Assembly (NCBI GenBank): GCA_024710535.1
Contig: JANJUO010000368.1
Coordinates: forward strand, 1 to 6,667
Source: a bacterium
GTDB lineage: Bacteria > Bacteroidota > Ignavibacteria > Kapaibacteriales > UBA2268
Reading direction: 5' to 3'
DNA length: 6,667 bases
This document shows positions 1 through 6,003 of this stretch, in pieces. A model generated the notes under the pieces. The model was not told where the DNA came from and made no database searches. It saw only the letters and a program-made list of their open reading frames with translations. Both the position numbers and the translations under genes were made by a program. Every line of letters starts with the position of its first letter. Positions within the stretch are counted from its first letter, which is position 1.

Positions 1-10
1 TATTTTTTTG

Positions 11-18
11 TAATTTTG
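11..18 (+). promoter_or_regulatory. Possible Bacteroidota-type -7 promoter box for tryptophanase gene
   Basis: The octamer TAATTTTG matches the Bacteroidota -7 consensus TAnnTTTG exactly. Transcription would start near base 25, giving a leader of roughly 40 bases before the ATG at 64. The matching -33 TTTG would lie about 19 bases upstream, outside the window, so the promoter cannot be completed here. The surroundings are T-rich, so a chance match is possible. Confidence 0.3.
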
Positions 19-63
19 TTTTTTTTAAATTTAATTTTTTAATAACTTTTTTAAGTTGTAATA

Positions 64-1437
64 ATGAAAACATTTATCGAGCCATTCAAAATTAAAACTA
101 TTGAGGAAATTCCAATTACTACAATTGAACAAAGAACTCAATTTTTAGAAGATGCAAATAATAATCCTTTCTCATTGAGATCTGAGCATATTACAATTGA
201 TTTGCTTACAGATAGCGGCACTACTGCAATGTCCGCAAAGCAGTGGGCGGCGTTAATGGATGGAGACGAATCTTATGCTGGCTCCAGAAGTTACTATAAA
301 TTTGAAAATATCGTTAGAGATATTACAGGTTTCAAGCATATTATTCCTACTCATCAAGGTAGAGCGGCTGAGAAAATTTTATTTTCGGTGGTTGGCGGAA
401 AAGGTCTAACAATTCCAAATAATACTCACTTCGATACAACAAGAGCAAATATTGAATATTCATTATGCGATGCTGTTGATTGTCCTGTTGAAGTTGGAAC
501 CAAGCCCGATGTTACGGCACCATTCAAAGGTAATATTGATTTAGAAAAACTCGAAGCAGTCATCAAAAAAGCAGGTCCGGAAAATATACCTTTGTCGATG
601 ATTACTGTTACCAATAATAGTGGTGGTGGTCAGCCGGTTTCTATGCAAAATATAAGAGAAACTAAAGAATTATTGAGTAAGTATAATATCCCATTTTTTA
701 TCGACTGCTGTAGATTTGCCGAAAATGCATACTTCATCAAAATGCGTGAGCCAGGCTACGAAAACAAAACTATTAAAGAAATTGCTCAAGAAATGTTTAG
801 CTATGCTGATGGTGCAACAATGTCTGCAAAGAAAGACGGACTCTCGAATACCGGTGGATTTCTTGCTTGTAATGACGATAAACTTGCAGAAAAAGCAAAG
901 ACAATGTTGATAATAACTGAGGGATTTGTTACTTATGGTGGTCTTGCAAGAAGAGATTTGGAAGCTCTTGCTCGCGGTTTTGTGGAAGTATTGGAAGAAA
1001 GTTATTTAGAATACAGAATCAAACAGGTGGAAAATCTTGGAAATCAATTGATTGAAGCCGGCGTGCCTATATTGGTTCCTACGGGCGGACATGCTGTTTA
1101 TTTGGATGCTAAGAGATTTGCTCCACATATTGCACCTGAATTTTTCCCTGGTCAAGCTATTGCAAATGAAATTTATAGAATATCGGGCGTAAGAACTGTT
1201 GAAATCGGTTCATTAATGTTTGGCAAGAAAGATGAAAATAATAATCACGTAGCACCTCCAATGGAACTTGTTAGACTTGCAATTCCAAGAAGAGTTTATA
1301 CTCAATCACATATCGATTATATTGCCGAAGCAGTTATTGAGGTTTATAATAATCGTGAGAAATTAAGAAAAATGAAGATTGTTTGGGAAGCAGAATTCCT
1401 TAGACATTTCACAATTAAAATGGAATATATAGATTAA
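64..1437 (+). CDS. tnaA: Tryptophanase (L-tryptophan indole-lyase), PLP-dependent
   Basis: A cytoplasmic PLP enzyme expected to cleave L-tryptophan into indole, pyruvate and ammonia. The 457-residue protein runs almost in register with Citrobacter tyrosine phenol-lyase (456 aa), so conserved sites can be read by position: Tyr71, Arg100, Asn185, Asp214, Arg217, the PLP lysine Lys257 in SAKKD, Tyr291 and the carboxylate-binding Arg404 in VRLAIPRR. Three positions that separate the two sister enzymes favour tryptophanase. FDTT has Asp124 where phenol-lyase has Thr; VEIGS has Ile381 where phenol-lyase has the phenol-binding Arg; RHFT has His448 where phenol-lyase has Phe. The motifs THQGRAAE, TNNSGGGQPVSMQNIR and WEAEFLRHF resemble Bacteroidota tryptophanases as I recall them. 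The start aligns with the family N-terminus (EPFKIK). No Shine-Dalgarno is visible. One oddity is Asp-Cys-Cys-Arg at 214-217, where relatives have Asp-Ser/Ala-Ala/Thr-Arg. The gene is followed by a strong terminator and looks monocistronic downstream; a tnaC-type leader cannot be assessed from the 63 upstream bases. Confidence 0.93.
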   Translation: MKTFIEPFKIKTIEEIPITTIEQRTQFLEDANNNPFSLRSEHITIDLLTDSGTTAMSAKQWAALMDGDESYAGSRSYYKFENIVRDITGFKHIIPTHQGRAAEKILFSVVGGKGLTIPNNTHFDTTRANIEYSLCDAVDCPVEVGTKPDVTAPFKGNIDLEKLEAVIKKAGPENIPLSMITVTNNSGGGQPVSMQNIRETKELLSKYNIPFFIDCCRFAENAYFIKMREPGYENKTIKEIAQEMFSYADGATMSAKKDGLSNTGGFLACNDDKLAEKAKTMLIITEGFVTYGGLARRDLEALARGFVEVLEESYLEYRIKQVENLGNQLIEAGVPILVPTGGHAVYLDAKRFAPHIAPEFFPGQAIANEIYRISGVRTVEIGSLMFGKKDENNNHVAPPMELVRLAIPRRVYTQSHIDYIAEAVIEVYNNREKLRKMKIVWEAEFLRHFTIKMEYID

Positions 1438-1454
1438 TTAATCTAAGTATAATG

Positions 1455-1495
1455 AAAAAAAAGCTGTCAATTTATTTTGTTGACAGCTTTTTTTT
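1455..1495. terminator. Bidirectional intrinsic terminator between convergent genes
   Basis: A perfect inverted repeat pairs 1455-1470 (eight A then GCTGTCAA) with 1480-1495 (TTGACAGC then eight T) around a 9-base loop. The GC-containing core is 8 bp. Because the arms carry an A run on one side and a T run on the other, the structure ends in a U-tract in both directions. It lies 17 bases after the tryptophanase stop and 11 bases from the stop of the convergent tetR-type gene, so it probably terminates both. Confidence 0.93.
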
Positions 1496-1506
1496 ATATA
1501 AACTTG

Positions 1507-2691
1507 TTACTTTTTCTTTTTGAAATGAGAGTGTGGATGCGGCTGTGCAAATGGATTATCCTCAATAATGCGTGGTTTATGTGGTACCGGCTTAATATCA
1601 TTTGGTGTATATGGTGCTTGTGGCGGAGTCTGTGGACTTGCATTTGGCTTTGGTGTTCGATATTTCTTTGGATATTCTTTTGATGCATTGTTGTATTGGA
1701 ATTTAGCATCCTTGCTTTTTGGATGTGTATGAACCGCTCTAATCAAATTAAAGTTTGGTTGAATCTGTTCTTCAAGCTCAGCATCGGGTTTTGTAAATTG
1801 TTGATCATCACTTTGTATTGCTCCTATGTTATGCGGATGATTGATTTTCTGATGAATTTGAGCTGAATCTACTTTTACTGCAGTATGTGGAATAGAATGA
1901 GGCATTACTTCTGTTTTTGATTTACTCATTGAGTGAGGATGCCCTGTAGCGTGAGGATGACTTGCAGTATGTGGATGCCCCATAGCATGTGGATGACCTG
2001 TAGTATGTGGATGACCAGCAGCATGTGGATGACCAGCAGCATGTGGATTGGATACATCGCCACCATCCTTCATTTTATTTGAAGTTGCAACTCCAATAAT
2101 ACCTCTTAAGAACAAGGTAGAAATAATTTCGATATATTGCTCGTAATATGCCTCATCAAATTCAATTTTTGCGGAATCACGAATTACATTTCCAAATATC
2201 AAGTTAGAGAATAGCAAACTCAAAAATGCCGGACCAATTATCATTGTCTGTTCAGGTTTATCAAAGAAATCGCTATGAGAATGAAATGTTTGTTTGATTA
2301 ATTTGATATGTTCATTAAACATTCTTACTTTGAATTCAGCAACATCTTCCTGATCGAAAGGTAATTCAATAATGGCTACTTTGCATAGATCATGCCTTCT
2401 ATTGAACAAGTTAATCATTTCTTTCAAAAGAAATTTCAAACTTGCACCGGGATCGAAATTATTTTCCGAAATTGTTTGCATAATTTTCTTAACTTCAATG
2501 AAGTATTCATCTATGATTGCTTTGAGGATACCTGTTTTTCCATTGAAATAGTAAGAAACCATTGATATGTTAACATCGGCATCTTTAGCAATTTCTCGGA
2601 CTCCAATAGCCGAAAATCCTCTTTGGGCAAATAATTTCGAAGCAGAATCAAGGATTCTCTCTTTTGGTTCTTTAAAAACGGTATCAGGCAT
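1507..2691 (-). CDS. TetR-family transcriptional regulator with long His/Pro-rich C-terminal tail
   Basis: A DNA-binding regulator of 394 residues from the chosen ATG. Residues about 10-64 form a typical TetR N-terminal helix-turn-helix domain: RILDSASKLFAQRGF, then VREIAKDADVNISMVSYYFNGK. Residues about 70-206 are a helical ligand and dimerisation domain, bringing the TetR part to the usual family size of about 200. Beyond it comes an unusual tail of some 180 residues. It holds seven hexapeptides of the form (H/N)PHxxx (about 215-256), scattered HPH and HTH motifs, a Pro-rich stretch and the ending HPHSHFKKKK; I count 24 histidines in the tail. Such His clusters bind Ni, Zn, Co or Cu in HypB- and SlyD-type proteins, so metal binding or sensing is inferred. 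A TTG at 2709 would add six residues, but the ATG at 2691 has a strong AGGAG five bases upstream and is preferred. The gene diverges from the yfiR-like operon and converges on tryptophanase. Its target is unknown; a palindrome just upstream suggests autoregulation. Confidence 0.88.
   Translation of the reverse strand: MPDTVFKEPKERILDSASKLFAQRGFSAIGVREIAKDADVNISMVSYYFNGKTGILKAIIDEYFIEVKKIMQTISENNFDPGASLKFLLKEMINLFNRRHDLCKVAIIELPFDQEDVAEFKVRMFNEHIKLIKQTFHSHSDFFDKPEQTMIIGPAFLSLLFSNLIFGNVIRDSAKIEFDEAYYEQYIEIISTLFLRGIIGVATSNKMKDGGDVSNPHAAGHPHAAGHPHTTGHPHAMGHPHTASHPHATGHPHSMSKSKTEVMPHSIPHTAVKVDSAQIHQKINHPHNIGAIQSDDQQFTKPDAELEEQIQPNFNLIRAVHTHPKSKDAKFQYNNASKEYPKKYRTPKPNASPQTPPQAPYTPNDIKPVPHKPRIIEDNPFAQPHPHSHFKKKK
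1924..2049 (-). repeat. Tandem 18-bp repeat, seven units, encoding (H/N)PHxxx hexapeptides
   Basis: Seven contiguous in-frame 18-base units encode, in order, NPHAAG, HPHAAG, HPHTTG, HPHAMG, HPHTAS, HPHATG and HPHSMS. On the plus strand the unit reads approximately GTGGATGACCAGCAGCAT. The two units at the N-terminal end of the array are nearly identical in DNA, while later units have drifted, as expected for expansion by slippage or unequal recombination under selection to keep the HPH core. Every unit is a multiple of three, so copy-number change would alter tail length without a frameshift. Confidence 0.9.
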
Positions 2692-2696
2692 AATTA

Positions 2697-2701
2697 CTCC
2701 T
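2697..2701 (-). promoter_or_regulatory. Shine-Dalgarno site deciding the tetR-type start
   Basis: On the minus strand AGGAG sits five bases before the ATG at 2691-2689. This is one of the clearest ribosome-binding sites in the window. It favours that ATG over the in-frame TTG at 2709, whose only support is the open frame. Confidence 0.75.
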
Positions 2702-2706
2702 AAAAG

Positions 2707-2716
2707 CAAACGTTTG
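2707..2716. promoter_or_regulatory. Candidate TetR operator, 10-bp perfect palindrome
   Basis: CAAACGTTTG is a perfect palindrome lying 15 bases upstream of the tetR-type ATG, adjacent to its ribosome-binding site. TetR dimers bind palindromes and commonly repress their own gene, so an autoregulatory operator is plausible. The site is shorter than many TetR operators and I saw no second copy in the window, so this is inference. Confidence 0.4.
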
Positions 2717-2725
2717 TATTTTGAC

Positions 2726-2735
2726 GTAAGAATAT
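2726..2735 (+). repeat. Direct repeat copy 1 (GTAAGAATAT)
   Basis: The 10-mer GTAAGAATAT occurs here, 35 bases outside the tetR-type ATG, and again at 2849-2858 close to the divergent yfiR-like gene. The two copies lie at opposite ends of the divergent intergenic region. It could be a regulator site, but the AT-rich background makes a chance repeat possible. Confidence 0.3.
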
Positions 2736-2779
2736 TTAAATTTAAAAAATATAAAGTCGAAATTATTAAAAAAAAATTG

Positions 2780-2810
2780 TTTGAAAATTAAAAAAATATT
2801 TTTTTGTTTG
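2780..2810 (+). promoter_or_regulatory. Possible promoter for the yfiR-like/kinase operon
   Basis: TTTG at 2780-2783 is followed, after exactly 19 bases, by TTTGTTTG at 2803-2810. The second element differs from the Bacteroidota -7 consensus TAnnTTTG at one position (A to T). Transcription would begin near 2817, leaving a leader of about 55 bases. Both elements sit in A/T runs, so support is modest. The rest of the region 2717-2871 is low-complexity A/T with no ORF or RNA gene that I can support. Confidence 0.3.
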
Positions 2811-2848
2811 AATAAAAAATTTTGATTAATTTGGAATTATGCATTAGT

Positions 2849-2858
2849 GTAAGAATAT
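2849..2858 (+). repeat. Direct repeat copy 2 (GTAAGAATAT)
   Basis: Second copy of the 10-mer found at 2726-2735, in the same orientation, 13 bases before the TTG start of the yfiR-like gene. If it is a binding site, this position in the leader would suit control of the operon. A chance match is not excluded. Confidence 0.3.
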
Positions 2859-2871
2859 AAATTGTTTTCTA

Positions 2872-3435
2872 TTGGTAACGGCAATCAAAAAATATTTAGT
2901 ACATATTGTCATTATATTAATTTTATTCGGTTTCAGTTCTGTTTTCAACCAAAAACTTGCTGGGGAATATGAAATAAAAGCCGCTTTGATTGGTAAATTT
3001 TGTCAATTTGTGGAATGGTCAACTAATTCATCCGTACAAGATATTGAAACTCCATTTAGAATTGCTGTTATTGGAAAGCATAATTTTGGTAAACTGCTCG
3101 ACGATCTTTATGATAACAAGAAAATCAAATCCAAACCAATAAAAATTATTTATTCTGTTGATCCCAAAAAACTACTTGATTGCGATTTAGTATTTATTTC
3201 TTCATCAGTTGGATCAGAACTTGATAATATTATAAATTATTATAGTGATAAACAAGTTTTGATGATTTCCGACTCAAAAGGATTTGCACAAAGAGGGGTT
3301 CATATAAATCTATATTCTCAAAATGATTTAATTCGCTTCGAAATAAATGAAACTGCAGTCAAAAAATCCAATCTTCAGATGAGTCATTTAATTCTAAAAC
3401 AAGCCAAAATAGTTAATTATGGAGAAGAAAAATGA
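2872..3435 (+). CDS. YfiR-family (DUF4154) periplasmic protein
   Basis: A 187-residue exported protein of the YfiR/DUF4154 family. In Pseudomonas and E. coli, YfiR is a periplasmic repressor that binds the sensor domain of the diguanylate cyclase YfiN. An N-terminal KK followed by a hydrophobic run (about 8-24) is a likely signal peptide. Family hallmarks follow: EIKAALIGKFCQFVEW (34-49), FRIAVIGKHNFG (62-73), CDLVFISSS (104-112), LMISDSKGFAQRGVHINL (130-147), RFEIN (155-159) and the closing helix LILKQAKIV (173-181). Only two cysteines remain after the signal region (Cys44, Cys104), so the disulfide pattern of Pseudomonas YfiR is not reproduced. The start is TTG at 2872: an in-frame stop lies at 2845 and no ATG, GTG or other TTG fits before the signal peptide; there is no Shine-Dalgarno. 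The stop overlaps the kinase start by four bases (ATGA), implying coupled translation. It probably senses a periplasmic signal and controls the kinase next door. Confidence 0.87.
   Translation: MVTAIKKYLVHIVIILILFGFSSVFNQKLAGEYEIKAALIGKFCQFVEWSTNSSVQDIETPFRIAVIGKHNFGKLLDDLYDNKKIKSKPIKIIYSVDPKKLLDCDLVFISSSVGSELDNIINYYSDKQVLMISDSKGFAQRGVHINLYSQNDLIRFEINETAVKKSNLQMSHLILKQAKIVNYGEEK
3421..3435 (+). promoter_or_regulatory. Ribosome-binding site and ATGA start/stop overlap coupling yfiR-like gene and kinase
   Basis: GGAGAAG begins at 3421, inside the last codons of the yfiR-like gene, and GGAG is seven bases from the kinase ATG at 3432. The ATG overlaps the upstream TGA as ATGA (3432-3435). This arrangement usually gives translational coupling and balanced production of the two proteins. 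Confidence 0.8.
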
Positions 3436-5102
3436 CATCGATTTTTAATTTTGGCTCAATTAGTGCAAAACTAAAATTAATAATTGTTGGAATTACAATT
3501 TCTATCACAATTGTTGCATTTTCGGTTTTGGCATACAATCAATATCATACAAATCGCACAGATCTTGAGCAAAATTTGACAGTTAATGCTAAGTTGATTG
3601 CAGATTATGCAGTTACAACTATTGTATTCGATGATGTGAAGGGTGCGGAGGATGTTTTATCGAAGTTAGATCAGATTGAATATGTTGTTTCAGCAAATAT
3701 TTACGATTCAACAGGCAAATTTTTTGCTGCTTATCGAAATATTGCAATTCAAACATCGCCAAAATTCAAAATTATAAATTTTGTAGATTCCTTATATTAT
3801 GAAAATGATTATATTAATATAGTACAAAATATTTCCTATGATAATAATAATTATGGATATCTATTTATCACTGCAACCACAAGTCAATTAAAACACAAAC
3901 TTAAGAATTATATTATTTTCCTAATTATTTTGCTTGTTATTTTGATTGTAATATCTTATATCTTAGCAAATGTCCTCCAAAAAATTATTTCTAAGCCAAT
4001 AAAATTTCTAACTCAAATTGCTGAAGAAATTTCCCAATCGAATAACTATTCTCTGAGAGTGAAACCGCAAGGAACTAATGAGATATTTTCGCTTTATAAA
4101 GAATTTAATAATATGTTGGATAAAATCAATATTCATCAAACGGAGAGAGATATTGCAAATAAAAATCTCCAAAAATTAAATTCTGAATTGGATGAAATTG
4201 TAAAAAACAAAACAAATGAACTCAGAAATGCTCTTGCAATTCTCGAAGCAGAAAATATAGAGCGAAAAAAAGCACAAGAAACACTTAGCCAAGTTAATGA
4301 AGATTTACGAATTTCACAGCAAACAATGTATGATGATGCATTGTTATTACAGGAATTGAACAATAAATTAATTGAATCAGAAGAGGAACTTAAGCAATTG
4401 AATGAAATGAAGAATAAATTCTTTTCGATAATTGCCCACGATTTAAAAAATCCACTTACAGTTATACTTGGCTCGGTTGATTTACTTCAAATATATTATA
4501 ACAAAAATAATCCTGAAAAAATTGAATTCCAAATTCAGCGATTGAAAGAGGGTGTTTTATTTTTCAGGAGTTTGCTGTCGAATCTTTTGGAGTGGGCAAG
4601 AGCCCAATCGGGAAGTATTTCATTCAAGCCAGAGAAATTAAGTATTCCTGCTATGATTAATTATAATATTCAATCAGTGAAAGCTATGGCAGATTCAAAG
4701 AAAATTCTTTTGAATTATTTAGAAATTGAGAATGAAATTTATGTTTTTGCTGACGAAAATATGATTAATACAGTAATTAGAAATCTATTAACGAATGCGA
4801 TTAAATTTACCAATGAAAATGGTGAAATTTCCGTAAATGTATATCATGAAAAGAATTGCGTATCTATTGAAGTCAAAGATAGCGGCATTGGTATGAGCCA
4901 AGAAGACGTAGAAAAATTATTCCGTATAGATGTTAATGCAAGTACAATCGGAAAATCTAAAGAAAAAGGAACCGGCTTAGGGCTTATCATCTGCAAAGAT
5001 TTTGTTACCAAGCACAAAAATGATGAGCATACCGGCAATCTAACCGTAAGCAGTGAATTAAACAATGGATCAACATTTAAATTTACTTTGCCAATAGGGT
5101 AG
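3432..5102 (+). CDS. Membrane sensor histidine kinase with YfiN-like CHASE8/HAMP sensory half
   Basis: A 556-residue inner-membrane histidine kinase. TM1 is at about 14-36. An extracytoplasmic domain of about 120 residues follows, with the YfiN/CHASE8-type pattern: LIADYAVTTIVFDD (55-68), AEDVL, then ANIYDSTGKFFAAYRN (88-103). TM2 is at about 158-181, a HAMP domain at about 182-235 (starting near SKPIKFL), and a long charged helix, probably coiled coil, at about 236-329. The kinase core carries the H-box FFSIIAHDLKNPL with phospho-acceptor His336, the N-box NLLTNAIKFT with Asn455, the G1 box DSGIGM with Asp483, LFRID and the G2 box GTGLGL (513-518). All catalytic motifs look intact. There is no fused receiver and no GGDEF domain. 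Its partner is very likely the YfiR-like protein, translated from the overlapping upstream gene. YfiN has the same sensory layout but ends in a diguanylate cyclase; here the output is phosphorylation. The cognate response regulator is not in the window. Membrane topology and domain assignments are by eye. Confidence 0.9.
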   Translation: MTSIFNFGSISAKLKLIIVGITISITIVAFSVLAYNQYHTNRTDLEQNLTVNAKLIADYAVTTIVFDDVKGAEDVLSKLDQIEYVVSANIYDSTGKFFAAYRNIAIQTSPKFKIINFVDSLYYENDYINIVQNISYDNNNYGYLFITATTSQLKHKLKNYIIFLIILLVILIVISYILANVLQKIISKPIKFLTQIAEEISQSNNYSLRVKPQGTNEIFSLYKEFNNMLDKINIHQTERDIANKNLQKLNSELDEIVKNKTNELRNALAILEAENIERKKAQETLSQVNEDLRISQQTMYDDALLLQELNNKLIESEEELKQLNEMKNKFFSIIAHDLKNPLTVILGSVDLLQIYYNKNNPEKIEFQIQRLKEGVLFFRSLLSNLLEWARAQSGSISFKPEKLSIPAMINYNIQSVKAMADSKKILLNYLEIENEIYVFADENMINTVIRNLLTNAIKFTNENGEISVNVYHEKNCVSIEVKDSGIGMSQEDVEKLFRIDVNASTIGKSKEKGTGLGLIICKDFVTKHKNDEHTGNLTVSSELNNGSTFKFTLPIG

Positions 5103-5133
5103 GTATTTTTATTTGACAATTTTCATTTCTTGT

Positions 5134-5164
5134 TTTGCTGATTGATTTTTTTTTTATAATTTTC
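5134..5164 (+). promoter_or_regulatory. Possible promoter for the methyltransferase gene
   Basis: TTTG at 5134-5137 is separated by exactly 19 bases from TAATTTTC at 5157-5164, which matches the Bacteroidota -7 consensus TAnnTTTG except at the last base. Transcription would start near 5171, about 23 bases before the ATG. A TATAAT at 5155-5160 overlaps the same spot and would also act as a sigma70-like -10. The gene therefore probably has its own promoter, separate from the kinase operon. Confidence 0.4.
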
Positions 5165-5183
5165 ACAATTATAAAATTATAAA
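5153..5183. repeat. AT-only inverted repeat upstream of the methyltransferase
   Basis: The arms 5153-5163 (TTTATAATTTT) and 5173-5183 (AAAATTATAAA) are perfectly complementary over 11 bp around a 9-base loop. The stem has no G or C, so it is weak as a terminator. It overlaps the candidate promoter and could be an operator or simple low-complexity sequence. I see no convincing terminator for the kinase operon in 5103-5193. Confidence 0.35.
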
Positions 5184-5193
5184 TTTTAAAATT

Positions 5194-5994
5194 ATGCAAA
5201 ATACTGATAAACTTAAGCAAGAAGTAAAAGAATTTTGGAATGCTCAAGCCTGCGGAACCCAAAATATTGATAAAGAGAAATATACATTGGATTATTTCGA
5301 GCAAATTGAAAAAGAAAGATACGAACTCCAACCTGAGATTTTTTCATTTGCTCAATTTACTCGTTTTCATGGAAAAAAATTACTTGAAGTGGGAGTAGGA
5401 GCCGGAACTGATTTTCTTCAATGGGTTAGAGCCGGTGCCGATTGCTATGGAATAGACCTTACAGAAGAAGCAATTGCGCACATCCAACATCGTTTGCAAC
5501 TTTATGATTTGAAAGCACACGTGAAAGTTGGCGATGCAGAAAATTTACCATTCGAAAGCAATACATTTGATATTGTTTATAGTTGGGGTGTTATTCATCA
5601 TTCGCCAAATACAATCAAAGCGCTGGAAGAAATTATTCGAGTTTTGAATCCAGGTGGATCTGCAAAAATAATGGTATATCATAGACATTCTTTGCTGACC
5701 TTTTTCTTCTGGATTAAACATGCTTTGCTCAAGGGCAAACCTTGGAAATCTTTTGCATGGGTTTTATGGAACAAAATGGAAAGCATCGGCACTAAAGCTT
5801 ATACTGTTAGGGAAATGAACGAAATTCTAAACAAATACAATTTGAAAGATGTAAAAGTTATCCCAAGTTTTTCATATTATGATAGATTGGGAAGATTTAA
5901 CAAATTCATGCAAAAAACTGCAATGATTCTGGCTAATTTGATTGGTCGCGAAAAAGTTGGTTGGTTTTTAACAATTGAATTCAACAAAAAGTAG
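5194..5994 (+). CDS. Class I SAM-dependent methyltransferase (Methyltransf_11-like)
   Basis: A 266-residue, probably cytoplasmic methyltransferase that would transfer a methyl group from S-adenosylmethionine to an unidentified acceptor. The Rossmann-fold motifs are clear: motif I LLEVGVGAGTDF (63-74), the acidic end of strand 2 in YGIDLT with Asp88, the adenine-binding GDAENLPF (113-120), motif IV DIVYSWGVIHHSPN (126-139) and VLNPGG (150-155). The N-terminus (EVKEFWNAQACGTQ) is a short lead-in helix seen in similar enzymes. The C-terminal third, rich in Phe and Trp (about 160-195) with a basic end, lies beyond the core and may form the substrate cap or touch the membrane. The ATG at 5194 lacks a Shine-Dalgarno but fits the fold start. 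The next gene begins nine bases after its stop, suggesting co-transcription. Such enzymes act on lipids, quinones, sugars or small molecules; nothing here fixes the substrate. Confidence 0.85.
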   Translation: MQNTDKLKQEVKEFWNAQACGTQNIDKEKYTLDYFEQIEKERYELQPEIFSFAQFTRFHGKKLLEVGVGAGTDFLQWVRAGADCYGIDLTEEAIAHIQHRLQLYDLKAHVKVGDAENLPFESNTFDIVYSWGVIHHSPNTIKALEEIIRVLNPGGSAKIMVYHRHSLLTFFFWIKHALLKGKPWKSFAWVLWNKMESIGTKAYTVREMNEILNKYNLKDVKVIPSFSYYDRLGRFNKFMQKTAMILANLIGREKVGWFLTIEFNKK

Positions 5995-5997
5995 AGG
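5993..5997 (+). promoter_or_regulatory. Shine-Dalgarno site of the lipoprotein gene
   Basis: AGAGG overlaps the methyltransferase TAG stop and lies six bases before the ATG at 6004. It supports that start and the idea that the two genes are read from one transcript. Confidence 0.55.
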
Positions 5998-6003
5998 TTA
6001 CAA

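Noticed and set aside
64..1437. Tyrosine phenol-lyase as the identity of the first gene
   Set aside because: Length and backbone fit, but the phenol-binding Arg is Ile381, the Thr is Asp124 and the Phe is His448, all tryptophanase-type.
1477..1709. Separate small genes on either strand over the His-rich tail
   Set aside because: The Trp/Leu/Cys-rich and His/Ile-rich translations are out-of-frame by-products of the repetitive tail coding sequence; no start signals or recognisable domains.
1924..2049. CRISPR-like or non-coding repeat array
   Set aside because: Units are contiguous 18-mers without spacers and are in-frame codons of the TetR protein tail.
2692..2709. Longer TetR protein starting at TTG 2709
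   Set aside because: The ATG at 2691 has AGGAG at ideal spacing, and that AGGAG would lie inside the extended coding region.
3432..5102. Diguanylate cyclase (true YfiN)
   Set aside because: There is no GGDEF motif; the C-terminal half has clear H, N, G1 and G2 boxes of a histidine kinase.
5113..5118. TTGACA as a sigma70 -35 box for the methyltransferase
   Set aside because: The nearest TATAAT (5155) is 36 bases away, too far for a -35/-10 pair.
4136..5331. Minus-strand open frames across the kinase end and methyltransferase start
   Set aside because: They are antisense to well-supported genes and show no domain, start signal or plausible composition.
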